Origin: Symbiodinium natans
Taxonomy: Eukaryota > Sar > Dinophyceae > Suessiales > Symbiodiniaceae
NCBI GenBank assembly: GCA_905221605.1
Contig: CAJNDS010000264.1
Location: 119,974-183,973, forward strand
Length of the DNA stretch: 64,000 nucleotides
Direction: 5' to 3'
In this document: piece by piece, positions 39,836 to 47,640 of the stretch
Position numbering within the stretch: the stretch's first letter is position 1
Layout of the letters: every line of letters begins with the position of its first letter
Notes under the pieces: generated by a model
Databases searched by the model: none
What the model was told of the DNA's origin: nothing
Seen by the model: the letters and a program-made list of their open reading frames with translations, nothing else
Program-made: the position numbers and the translations under genes

Positions 39836-40555
39836 TTACTTGGTTAAGTTGTTTGCATGTCTTTTTGTTTTAAGATGTTTATGTAAAGCTGATTTACATA
39901 TTATATCACCACACTCACAGGTAATTTTCACTTTACCCTTTGCTGATAGTTGCTCTTTGTTCTTTTCATAACGTTCTTTGTCTTTTACTTTTCTTTCTTC
40001 CTTTGTTTCTTGGTAATATTCACGCTTCCTTTGTAAATATTCTTCCTTCCTGTTTTCATAGCATTGCTTTTTAGTTTCTGCTACTTTTTCTTTATTGTTT
40101 TCTCTGTATTGTTTGTGGTATTCCTTTTGTTCTTCTTGGTGTTCGTCTCTCCACTTCTTGTTTCTTGCTAATATAGGTTCTTTGTTCTCTTCGTATCGTT
40201 CCTTTTGTTTGGCTAATTGTTCTTCTTTATGGTCTTCATACCAACTTTTCTTATCTCTTCCTGCAACTCTTCCATTTAGTGTTCCTTGTTCCCTTATACA
40301 CTTTCCCTCTTCTGCGTGTAGTTCCTCTGAATTATTGCAGGGAAAGTTGTGCATCAATTCAATGTAAAAGTTTTCTACACCTAAATCATTCATTGCTTGA
40401 TATAGTTTGAAATGCTGTGCTTCTTCACTCTTTGCTTTTGACCTATGCTTAACCATTCTCTTGCTTAAAGCATCGGTTGAACTACCGATGTAAATGTCTG
40501 AATTAATTGTATTTCTAATGCAATATATTTTTGCTTTACTATAATCTCTACTCAT
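39836..40555 (-). CDS. GIY-YIG endonuclease with C-terminal zinc finger
   Basis: 239 residues. N-terminal GIY-YIG core: KIYCIRNT then DIYIGSS, followed by RMVKHR and, further on, a conserved Glu in EELHAEEG; the middle is a long basic helix with repeated ERYEENKE / KKWRDEHQEE units, and the end is a U1-like finger (CECGDIICKSALHKHLKTKR). Looks like a homing-type or mobile endonuclease sitting beside the capsid gene; repair/recombination use is also possible. A second GIY-YIG (51285) has the same finger. No counterpart in the visible part of element 1. Confidence 0.82.
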   Translation of the reverse strand: MSRDYSKAKIYCIRNTINSDIYIGSSTDALSKRMVKHRSKAKSEEAQHFKLYQAMNDLGVENFYIELMHNFPCNNSEELHAEEGKCIREQGTLNGRVAGRDKKSWYEDHKEEQLAKQKERYEENKEPILARNKKWRDEHQEEQKEYHKQYRENNKEKVAETKKQCYENRKEEYLQRKREYYQETKEERKVKDKERYEKNKEQLSAKGKVKITCECGDIICKSALHKHLKTKRHANNLTK

Positions 40556-40571
40556 ACTTACTCCTACTTAC

Positions 40572-40605
40572 TATAAGATGTTTTTTCTTTATAACATTTT
40601 ATAAG
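40572..40605 (-). terminator. Imperfect hairpin after MCP
   Basis: TATAAGATGTT pairs with AACATTTTATA with one mismatch, 10-base loop, between MCP stop and the GIY-YIG ATG. Confidence 0.45.
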
Positions 40606-40620
40606 TATTTTTCAATCAGT

Positions 40621-42054
40621 CTAATCATACACTTTCAAACCGAGGTCCTTAATTTCTAGGATCTGTTCCGACAGTAACGTTATATAAATATTATCAGGCA
40701 TAGCAGTAGTTGTTATTGAAGCATTTGCTGGTTTAACTTTTACTAACATCTGTTGTCCAGCACGTGTATTAATTCCAGTATATGAACTATCAGGCACTTT
40801 TTCAAATGAAAACCCAAACACAAATTGACGGTCACGATATTGTCTAAAATCAATTGACATTGAATGTTGATGAAACATTGGAAGATTTAATGCCTTTCTC
40901 AAGTGATAATAGCATTCTTGAAGTGATGTAATCGGATACTCAGCATATAGTTTAGAACCCAATTGTATTTGCATTTGCAAATCAAAATTATTGTCATAAA
41001 TTCCTTCGGTTTGTTCATCCGATTGTTGTTGTGGATGATAGAAACGACAAAATTCCTTGTCACAGTATTCATATCCGGTGCTTGGGTCTCCTTCTTTGTA
41101 AAATGTAATGAATGACGCGACTAATTTTGATACTGAACGGATGACTTGGACATTAATATCAGTTGTGCCTTTTACTGATTGAGATTGTGTAATATAAGTT
41201 GTATAAGTAATGGGTAGGCCTTTTCCTTCTAAAAGATGTTTTACATATTCATTATTCAAATTATTATCAAGGGTGCAAACATCGCAAACAACACGAGCAT
41301 TATTAATTTCCCAATCAGTGCTTGTATTTCTAAATTCAGCGTCTGCTTCTGTGGCGGGATTAACATCAGTTACAAACCTATCTGCCGCATCACCAACTGT
41401 AACATCTTCAGGGTCAATTACACAATCAGTAGCATTAGTCACCAATTCTAATTCAATTGTTAAATTTCCCATATACTTTAAAGGTAAATACTTAAATTGA
41501 CTGAATAAACCACATAGAGGCTTGAATCCAACAATCATTTTATCCTTAAAGCCTTGACAAGTTAAACCATTCACTTCATATTTTAGTCTTGTGTTATTGT
41601 CATTAACGAGAGTTTTAATTTCATCATCGTATCTATAACCGAAACCTTCATTTGCTTCATCTTTTCGTGCTCCTTGAGACATCATTTTAGAGAACATATG
41701 ATGAACTCGGTTGTAATTATCAAAGTCTTCAACAACCTGATTACCAGCAATAATTCGCATTCTTCTGAAAAAACTATAAGGAGGAGATAATGGACGGAGT
41801 TTGTTATTAAATGCTCCAGCGTCAAGATTTTGTAGTGTAAAGAAAATTCTTACTGATTGAGGGTCTAACCAAGCATTATCTTCAGCGTTTAATGAAAATT
41901 TCAATACACGGTTACCACTTGTAGGTTTATAGATATTTGAACCAGAAGGCCAAAACGTAACACTTCTTCTATCAGTAATGTAACTTGAACCTTTATTCAA
42001 TTTGAATGAGAGGTTGTCAATGAGGATATCCTCTGGTGAAAATTGCTCTACCAT
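40621..42054 (-). CDS. Double-jelly-roll major capsid protein
   Basis: 477 residues, typical for Polinton/PLV MCPs. Recognised by the N-terminal pattern SVTFWPSGSNIY, then WLDPQSVRIFFTLQN, LRPLSPPYSFFRRMRIIAG and VEDFDNYNRVHHMF, the conserved first jelly-roll block of this family, and a C-terminal second block with FVFGFSFEKV. Trimers of this protein would form the pseudo-hexameric capsomers. The leader has TTTTCTACATTAATTTATAT before ATG, the late-type pattern. MCP, penton, ATPase and fibre together show the element encodes a virion. Confidence 0.88.
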   Translation of the reverse strand: MVEQFSPEDILIDNLSFKLNKGSSYITDRRSVTFWPSGSNIYKPTSGNRVLKFSLNAEDNAWLDPQSVRIFFTLQNLDAGAFNNKLRPLSPPYSFFRRMRIIAGNQVVEDFDNYNRVHHMFSKMMSQGARKDEANEGFGYRYDDEIKTLVNDNNTRLKYEVNGLTCQGFKDKMIVGFKPLCGLFSQFKYLPLKYMGNLTIELELVTNATDCVIDPEDVTVGDAADRFVTDVNPATEADAEFRNTSTDWEINNARVVCDVCTLDNNLNNEYVKHLLEGKGLPITYTTYITQSQSVKGTTDINVQVIRSVSKLVASFITFYKEGDPSTGYEYCDKEFCRFYHPQQQSDEQTEGIYDNNFDLQMQIQLGSKLYAEYPITSLQECYYHLRKALNLPMFHQHSMSIDFRQYRDRQFVFGFSFEKVPDSSYTGINTRAGQQMLVKVKPANASITTTAMPDNIYITLLSEQILEIKDLGLKVYD

Positions 42055-42083
42055 CTAATATATAAATTAATGTAGAAAATTTA

Positions 42084-42114
42084 ATTAAATATAATTGTTA
42101 ATATTATATTTAAT
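42084..42114 (-). terminator. 3'-end hairpin upstream of MCP
   Basis: 12-bp stem (ATTAAATATAAT and complement, 7-base loop) overlapping the stop codon of 42110-42301. Confidence 0.6.
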
Positions 42115-42301
42115 CAAATAGTTTAAAGTTATATGAAATTTCTTTATTATTTTTCTTTTTATTCTTAATATCTTTTACTACGTCATTCCCCTCATTATCT
42201 TCAACTAACTTACGTATTTCTTCATAACCGTTTTGTTTAAATTTCTTCTCTTGTTTAGGCTTTTCAATTTTTTCATAACTACTAGATTTATAAGCAAACA
42301 T
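42110..42301 (-). CDS. Small basic hypothetical protein (63 residues)
   Basis: Lys/Glu/Asn-rich, starts MFAYKSSSYEKIEKPKQEKK and ends NFKLFD. No family recognised. It sits between the lipase-like gene and MCP on the same strand, with an AT-rich leader and a hairpin at its stop, so it is probably expressed with the virion genes. Confidence 0.5.
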   Translation of the reverse strand: MFAYKSSSYEKIEKPKQEKKFKQNGYEEIRKLVEDNEGNDVVKDIKNKKKNNKEISYNFKLFD

Positions 42302-42320
42302 TATTAATATAACCTATATT

Positions 42321-42962
42321 TTATTCAAATTGCTCCAAAAATTCTTCTTGTGTTATTGGTAAATTACCTGCTTTATTATGAACGTTGCCTATATCTTGAT
42401 ACGAATGATTTTGTAAAGGGTTTAAAGTCCCCCTGTTTAATGTTAAGCTACCTTTATCAAAAGCACTAACAGGGTCTCCGGCTTTTCGTATTCTTAGATT
42501 TGTGCCTGTGTCTTCTGGTTGTTGTCCTGATACAAACGGAGACCCGTAACTGCGACTTCTGAAAATATTACCGTAATCGTTATTTATTTGTTGTCCTACT
42601 GCTGAACCTAAACTATGACTAATTCTGTCAGTAATACCATAATGTTTTTTACCGTCAATTTCAATAGCATCGTCTTTGATAAATTTATCAACATCTTTGT
42701 ATCTTTTCGTATTTCGTGTTTGGTAGAAAGGTAATTTTAAATCATCATAGAAATCAATAGGGTCCTTTGTTCCTGCTATATACAACTGGCTACCGTTTCT
42801 ATAAATCCTGTTTGGACTCTCATATGCGAGACGGAGACCTTGCGTATCTGTGAGAAAAGACCAATTTCCTGCTAATTCTTCCCTAACATCGTCATGTATT
42901 TTATTTCTTGCTTTATGAAGTTCATATAAAATTCCTTCATTTCCTCGTTTATGTTTGTGCAT
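42321..42962 (-). CDS. Lipase-like (alpha/beta-hydrolase fold) protein with altered nucleophile elbow
   Basis: 213 residues. The order of motifs follows the class-3-lipase-like proteins seen in Polintons and related viruses: LYIAGTKDPIDFYDDLKLPF, then TRNTKRYKD, then a nucleophile-elbow region SHSLGSAVG (family GHSLGG), then SYGSPFV. The first Gly of G-x-S-x-G is Ser here but the candidate Ser is kept, so activity is uncertain. In viruses such proteins may modify membranes during entry or act structurally. Divergent from the penton gene across a 42-bp gap. Confidence 0.5.
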   Translation of the reverse strand: MHKHKRGNEGILYELHKARNKIHDDVREELAGNWSFLTDTQGLRLAYESPNRIYRNGSQLYIAGTKDPIDFYDDLKLPFYQTRNTKRYKDVDKFIKDDAIEIDGKKHYGITDRISHSLGSAVGQQINNDYGNIFRSRSYGSPFVSGQQPEDTGTNLRIRKAGDPVSAFDKGSLTLNRGTLNPLQNHSYQDIGNVHNKAGNLPITQEEFLEQFE

Positions 42963-43004
42963 TATAATATTACTTATAAATTTATTTATCTCATTATTAA
43001 TATA

Positions 43005-43839
43005 ATGCTCAAATTCAAAAAAGGTATATATTGATAGCAGTTACAAAGTGAGTGGTACACCATCAAATTTTACTATTGACTTACCTGAAACTGTTCAATT
43101 AGAAGACAACATGCTATGTCAAATACATGAGGTAAGCATTCCTCATTCTTGGTACTCAATAAATGAAACAAACAACAATTTATATTTTATGGAAGGAATA
43201 TTACCACCTGCTACACCACAAGGTATAAATTACAGGAAAAAAGCTCTCCCAGTCGGTAATTACACTGCACAGGAATTAGCAACTCAAATAGCAACGACAA
43301 TGAATACAGTTGATAGTGGAGGTAGGACTAATTCTTTTTCAGCATCTTATTCATCATTTTCAAACAAAATTGAAATTATAAGTAATTACCCTGAAGTTAT
43401 TTATAATATTTTGACCGATGCTGATGTTCTTCAAGATACTGAAAGGTTTGTAGAAACTGTTGACGCTAACAATTTAAACTCAATAAATAGGGTTTTAAGC
43501 AATTACATAACAGCTTATGATGCTTCAACGAATGTAGTGCCTTATATTACTGGGTTCATTGATTTAACACCTGTTAAAAATATTTACTTACACTGTAATG
43601 AAGTTAGCAACTACAATCAGTTAACAGTGGCAGGTAATTCATCAATAGTAAAGAAAGTTCCTGTAAACGTCCCCTACTTAGGTATCATTAGTGATAATGA
43701 ATTAAGCGCCGAAGATTATATAGATGTATCGGGAAAAATGCTCCGCCGATTGAATTTTAGATTATCTGACCACCTTAACCAAAATATAAATTTGAATGGG
43801 GTTGACATCTCATTTACCTTAACATTTTTCAGGGGATAA
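43005..43839 (+). CDS. Penton protein with a frameshift near the N-terminus
   Basis: About 278 residues if started at ATG 43005. From GTG 43048 onward the frame is intact and matches the element 1 penton (NYNQLTVAGNSSIVKKVPVN; C-terminal DISFTLTFF). Homology-like penton sequence (VYIDSSYKVSG) extends upstream of 43048 into the frame of ATG 43005 only if one A of the six-A run at 43017-43022 is discounted. So there is a single-base insertion or a homopolymer sequencing error, or else initiation at GTG 43048 (263 residues). Single-jelly-roll vertex protein, paired with the MCP at 40621. Confidence 0.8.
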
Positions 43840-43876
43840 TAAATATCTAAATAGAAAAATCTAGACTACATTAATA

Positions 43877-44494
43877 ATGAGCAGTGAGGAAGTTACCGAA
43901 GTTAAAACTGAAGAAGCAACCGAACCAGTAGCAAATGAAATTATTGAAACAACCCCTGAACAACCCACAGAACAAACTACTGAACCAATAAAACAAGAAG
44001 AGACAACAACACAACCTGTTGAAGAAACTACAGAAGAGACACAACCAACAGCAAAAGCAAAACCTAAAGCACAACCAAAGAAACTAGCCAGAAGCGTTAA
44101 GGTAGTGGAACTGGTTGAGTGTGAAGCCTGTAATAAAAAGATGTTACCTAAGAGTTTAAGAAACACCCACCCACATTATTGTAAGGGACAACCAACAGAA
44201 ACATTACCAGTAAATAAGCAGAAGGCAAGTTATGGGACAAAGGTAGAGCAAAAATTAAGGAAAGAAATTGAAGAAGAGATGAAAGCAAAATATGCTAAAC
44301 CAAAAGAGACAGAACAATATTCTGAGCCTATTGAAGTTAAAACAAAAGCTAAACCAGTTGAGCCAGTTGCGCCAGTTGTGCAAAAACAACTTACAGCAAG
44401 AGAATTATTAGAGGCATCTTATAAAGAAATAAGAAGAGCAAAAAGAGAGGAACACATGCAAAAAATAAACAGTTTTAAATCAAAAATGTTTTGA
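43877..44494 (+). CDS. Zinc-finger virion-cassette protein (intact copy)
   Basis: 205 residues. Acidic Thr/Pro/Glu-rich N-terminus (about 1-60), a basic hinge, a compact finger (CEACNKKMLPKSLRN then HPHYC, Cys-x2-Cys plus His/Cys), and a basic coiled C-terminus ending KSKMF. Element 1 has the same gene with two frameshifts (741-1310). Starts 37 bp after the penton in both. Leader has two TCTA motifs (TATCTAAATAG, AATCTAGACTAC). Function unknown; a core or genome-binding virion protein fits the basic tail. Confidence 0.72.
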   Translation: MSSEEVTEVKTEEATEPVANEIIETTPEQPTEQTTEPIKQEETTTQPVEETTEETQPTAKAKPKAQPKKLARSVKVVELVECEACNKKMLPKSLRNTHPHYCKGQPTETLPVNKQKASYGTKVEQKLRKEIEEEMKAKYAKPKETEQYSEPIEVKTKAKPVEPVAPVVQKQLTARELLEASYKEIRRAKREEHMQKINSFKSKMF

Positions 44495-44530
44495 TTATTA
44501 ATAATATTTAATCTAAATATTATTAATAAT
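44494..44530 (+). terminator. 3'-end hairpin overlapping the next start
   Basis: Perfect 17-bp stem with a 3-base loop, running from the last base of the stop codon at 44494 into the first bases of ATG 44529. Strongest hairpin of the set. Confidence 0.7.
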
Positions 44531-44849
44531 GAGTATGTTCAAAAGCAAGCCAGAGTTTAAAAGAATGCCACAGGTTCAACAATATTATGATGTAAGTGAT
44601 ACTTCTGGTGTTGCCAGTAGGAGGAAGCAAATTGAAGATATGAAATTAAGAATTGAAGAAGCAGAAAACAGAGGTAAAAATGTTGCTTTGCGTAATGACT
44701 GGGTGCAACATCAGAAGAAGAGTCTTTATCAGGGTCAACTGGATGATGTTAACAGACAATTAGAGCGTCCAATGATGCCAGTAAGAACAAAAGAAGAACT
44801 GAAGAAAAAACAACAAGAATTAAAAAATATAATGGCAGAAATAAATTAA
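44529..44849 (+). CDS. Conserved 106-residue virion-cassette protein
   Basis: Full-length homolog of 1736-2056 with the same length and signatures (MSMFKSK start, VASRRK, RIEEAENRGKNV, QLERPMMPVRTKEEL). Differences are mostly conservative, so the protein is under purifying selection. Its role is unknown; helical, charged, no cysteine cluster. Member of a fixed four-gene block (zinc finger, 106-residue, 343/346-residue, Ser-rich). Confidence 0.75.
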   Translation: MSMFKSKPEFKRMPQVQQYYDVSDTSGVASRRKQIEDMKLRIEEAENRGKNVALRNDWVQHQKKSLYQGQLDDVNRQLERPMMPVRTKEELKKKQQELKNIMAEIN

Positions 44850-44869
44850 AATCTAACTTTAAATATAAC

Positions 44870-45901
44870 ATGATTAAAACATTGAAGTCAGAATTAAAAC
44901 TACGACCAACATACGATGAAATGATTGGAATGATTGAAAGTCAAGGGGACCCCAACAGACCATCAATAGAACAAGTAATAGACAGACGCGCTACCTTATT
45001 TAGAAACAATCAATTTGGAAGTCAGTTTGACAACCTTGATTTTCTAGGATTGAAGAAACAAGAAGAAGACAAAGTTAAGAATGATTTACGAAGAGCACAG
45101 TTGAATCATCACGGCGTTATGAATGGTGTATCAACTGCTGTAGCAGGAATGCAAACAAGTGGAACAACGAGCGGATACGATACACCGGTAGAAGCATATC
45201 AAAGTGAAGACGAGGGGTATCCAGACCACATTCGGAATTTAGACGATGCATTTAGAAGGATGAAGGAATTAGAAGAAGAACGAAGAAAGCACATAGAAGA
45301 TGCTAGAAGTGATTTAGACGACGTTCATCATCAGTCATTACCAGCAGGTGTTGAAGTTCATTCAATGGATACTCCAGCACAAAGTAATCAAGGTTATCCA
45401 CCATCATTGCCACCTCCACCACCCCAAGAAGAAGAAGAGGATGAGGAAGAAGATGCTGGTGACCTTACGAATAGATTTGGCTTAATAGGTGATTTTAACC
45501 CAGATAAACTATATGATGACCAAAATATTAAATCAACAGGTTTGATGTTTCAATTGTTTGTTCGTGGTTTGCTTTCAGATGAAATGATAGAATTAACAGA
45601 CAGACTACCCAACGAAGAGAAAAAGAAGAGGTATTTAGTTTCAATAATTGAAGGATTAAAAGAAACTGATGAATGGCAACAAACAGGCTTTTCAGGTAAA
45701 AGAGTTAGGCAAGAAGTGAAGAAGTTTAGAGACATGAGAAGGAATATAAAAAATAAACCTAAAACACAGGAAGTAACACAGGAAGCCAGTTCGTCGTCAT
45801 CACCAATGCGAGACATAGCAGTAGCGGGAGCAAAAGCAGGAGTAGAAGCATTAGCAAAGGCAGGAGCAACAGCAATAGCAAAGGCAGTTTTCCCAGCATA
45901 A
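44870..45901 (+). CDS. Conserved virion-cassette protein with acidic middle
   Basis: 343 residues. Conserved N-terminus (MIKTLKSELKLRPTYDE, RRATLFRNNQFGSQFD, LDFLGLKKQEEDKVK), an acidic Pro-rich centre (PPSLPPPPPQEEEEDEEEDA), a moderately conserved region around residues 210-270, and a C-terminal Ala-rich amphipathic helix (GAKAGVEALAKAGATAIAKA). The element 1 copy differs in the C-terminal half and lacks ATG. The tail could bind membranes like the minor virion proteins of adeno-like viruses (analogy only). Leader: AATCTAACTTTAAATATAAC. Confidence 0.72.
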   Translation: MIKTLKSELKLRPTYDEMIGMIESQGDPNRPSIEQVIDRRATLFRNNQFGSQFDNLDFLGLKKQEEDKVKNDLRRAQLNHHGVMNGVSTAVAGMQTSGTTSGYDTPVEAYQSEDEGYPDHIRNLDDAFRRMKELEEERRKHIEDARSDLDDVHHQSLPAGVEVHSMDTPAQSNQGYPPSLPPPPPQEEEEDEEEDAGDLTNRFGLIGDFNPDKLYDDQNIKSTGLMFQLFVRGLLSDEMIELTDRLPNEEKKKRYLVSIIEGLKETDEWQQTGFSGKRVRQEVKKFRDMRRNIKNKPKTQEVTQEASSSSSPMRDIAVAGAKAGVEALAKAGATAIAKAVFPA

Positions 45902-45923
45902 AATACTCTAAGAAATAATATAA

Positions 45924-46808
45924 ATGCTAAGACGCTCACCAGAGCCTCGCGAGTATTTGCGACTGCGCCCCACATACGAAGAAATTGCAAGGGAAGCGAG
46001 AACACACAGATTAAGAATACTACCAGAGAAGCAGAAAAGAACACAACAAGGTTTATTATTAGATGATGTTGATTTTGATGATTTTGATCTGGGTAAATAC
46101 GATAAGAAAGCAATATTAATGAATGAGAACCCTGATAAAGGAACACAAACGGATGTGTTCAATGAAACACCAAGCGTAACAGAAAGCGAAAGTATGAAAA
46201 CAATAGAAGAAGAAGTAAAACAGACTCAAACAGATGAAAGCGTGTCAAGTGTAGAAAAGGAGCACGAACGCGAACGCGAACAGCCACAGAAAAAATCAGT
46301 AATGCGTAGAGTTTACGATGCTATGTTTGGAGAAGATGAATTCGCAGAGGACGCTTCGGCAGAAGCCTCGCGAGGCATTCGCGACAGAGAAGAAATGCGT
46401 AATAGAAGGCAACAAATTGAACAAGAAGAGGAGAGTGAACCGCCTGTAGAGAAACAACAAACTGAAGAGAGCGCCGATAGTTTACCTATGAATGTAAAGA
46501 AATCTTATGATCCTTCATCGTCGCGAAGCTCGCGAGCCTCTGGCGAGGCGTCTTCATCAAGTTCTCGCAGAAGTTCAAACAGGAGTGTTTTATTGCCAGT
46601 TGAAGAAGAAGCATTAAGTGAACACATACATTCCTCGCCACCTGTTTCAGTTCAAAGTTCTGTTCGTAGCGATAGAACCATTGAATATGTTGAAGAACCA
46701 AGTCCCCCGCAAAGTGTTGTAAGCTCAAGGCGCTCACAGGAAACCATAGAATACATAAGAAGCAGAACCAGTTCAAGGCGCTCAAGTGTTCAGTCTGTAA
46801 GTTCTTAA
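45924..46808 (+). CDS. Ser/Arg-rich virion-cassette protein (full length)
   Basis: 294 residues. N-terminal LRLRPTYEEIAREARTHRLR and a conserved acidic VDFDDFDLGKYDKK block match element 1 (3125). The rest is disordered and Ser/Arg/Glu-rich, with repeated SSRRSS-like and TIEY(V/I) segments. Several GAAGCCTCGCGAG-like GC-rich stretches (46367, 46520 and 45938) stand out in the AT-rich background. Possibly a phosphorylated RS-like packaging or nuclear factor; unknown. Leader TCTAAGAAATAATATAAATG. Confidence 0.7.
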   Translation: MLRRSPEPREYLRLRPTYEEIAREARTHRLRILPEKQKRTQQGLLLDDVDFDDFDLGKYDKKAILMNENPDKGTQTDVFNETPSVTESESMKTIEEEVKQTQTDESVSSVEKEHEREREQPQKKSVMRRVYDAMFGEDEFAEDASAEASRGIRDREEMRNRRQQIEQEEESEPPVEKQQTEESADSLPMNVKKSYDPSSSRSSRASGEASSSSSRRSSNRSVLLPVEEEALSEHIHSSPPVSVQSSVRSDRTIEYVEEPSPPQSVVSSRRSQETIEYIRSRTSSRRSSVQSVSS

Positions 46809-46843
46809 TAAAAATGTATAAGTAGATGTTAAAAATTAATATA

Positions 46844-46870
46844 ATTAATAATGAAATTATCATTATTAAT
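46844..46870 (+). terminator. 3'-end hairpin after Ser-rich gene
   Basis: ATTAATAATG pairs with CATTATTAAT (10 to 11 bp, 5-7-base loop), 36 bp past the stop and just before ATG 46876. Confidence 0.6.
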
Positions 46871-46875
46871 GTATT

Positions 46876-47169
46876 ATGACAGAGGTTATAATTAAGAAGT
46901 CAAAGAACCCAAAAAAGAAATATGATGCAATAATAAATGATAAGAAAACAGTTTCGTTTGGACAAGCAAGTGCAAGTGATTTTACCAAACATAAAGACGA
47001 AGACCGAAAACAGAGATACATAGCAAGACACAAGCCAAACCAAGATTGGAAGGATTACAAGACAGCCGGATTTTGGGCTAAAAACATTCTTTGGAACAAG
47101 CCTACAGTTGAATCTTCTGTAAGAGATACTAATAAAAAGTTTCCAAATCTGAATATTAAAATGAAATAA
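46876..47169 (+). CDS. DUF5754-like small protein
   Basis: 97 residues with the pattern I recognise from a small family widespread in nucleocytoplasmic large DNA viruses and PLVs: NPKKKYDAIINDKKTVSFG, SDFTKHKDEDRKQRYIARHK, then TAGFWAKNILWNKPTVESSV. Function unknown in the family; basic and conserved, likely nucleic-acid associated. Not present at the equivalent place in element 1. Its presence links the element to giant-virus gene pools. Confidence 0.7.
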   Translation: MTEVIIKKSKNPKKKYDAIINDKKTVSFGQASASDFTKHKDEDRKQRYIARHKPNQDWKDYKTAGFWAKNILWNKPTVESSVRDTNKKFPNLNIKMK

Positions 47170-47174
47170 TTAAT

Positions 47175-47214
47175 AATTAATAATAATATTATTAAAATAT
47201 TATTATTATTAATT
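47175..47214. terminator. Hairpin between convergent genes
   Basis: Long AT palindrome (AATTAATAATAATATT and near-complement) between the stops of 46876-47169 (plus) and 47213-47491 (minus). Confidence 0.6.
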
Positions 47215-47491
47215 ACTTGCTTGGGTTTCTAGTCAGCGCATCCAACAATTCATGAGGGCTGGAAAGCTCATTAACATTTATATTGTCGTCTTTTATCATT
47301 TGTGCTATTGCCTTTTGACGGTAAGTCCTTCTGAGTTTCTCTCTCTTGTTTTCTATCCACCCCTCCCGTTGTTTCATCTTCAAGTAATACAACCTGTTGT
47401 ATATCGCCAGATTTTTATTGATTTCGTCCATTGTGTAGTCATCAGGGTTTAAATCCTTTGTTATATCGTGATATTTGGATATTTTTACCAT
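47213..47491 (-). CDS. Small conserved basic protein next to polymerase
   Basis: 92 residues from ATG 47491 (an in-frame extension upstream to 47647 lacks homology and would overlap the polymerase start, so it is rejected). Shares the NLAIYNRLYY signature and flanking DDYTMDEI with 7969-8283 of element 1. Divergent from the polymerase-helicase in both elements although the whole pair is inverted. Possible replication accessory protein. Its leader carries ATTTAAAGGAATAAACAT then ATATATAC. Confidence 0.65.
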   Translation of the reverse strand: MVKISKYHDITKDLNPDDYTMDEINKNLAIYNRLYYLKMKQREGWIENKREKLRRTYRQKAIAQMIKDDNINVNELSSPHELLDALTRNPSK

Positions 47492-47505
47492 TATTTTCAA
47501 TAATA

Positions 47506-47620
47506 GTATATATATGTTTATTCCTTTAAATACCTTAAACGCAGAAAAGAGAAATATATAGAATGAAAGTATGGGCAACCATTCAAGGAAGAAATGTCTT
47601 AAAGAAATGACAACTATATA
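47506..47620. promoter_or_regulatory. Divergent early-type promoter region
   Basis: Rightward: AACCATTCAAGGAAGAAATG (47577), then CTTAAAGAAATGACAACTAT (47598) before ATG 47641. Leftward: ATTTAAAGGAATAAACATAT before ATG 47491. Matches the blocks at 7861-7968, 9275 and 60943. Confidence 0.5.
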
Positions 47621-47640
47621 ATTATAATCTAGCTTACTGT

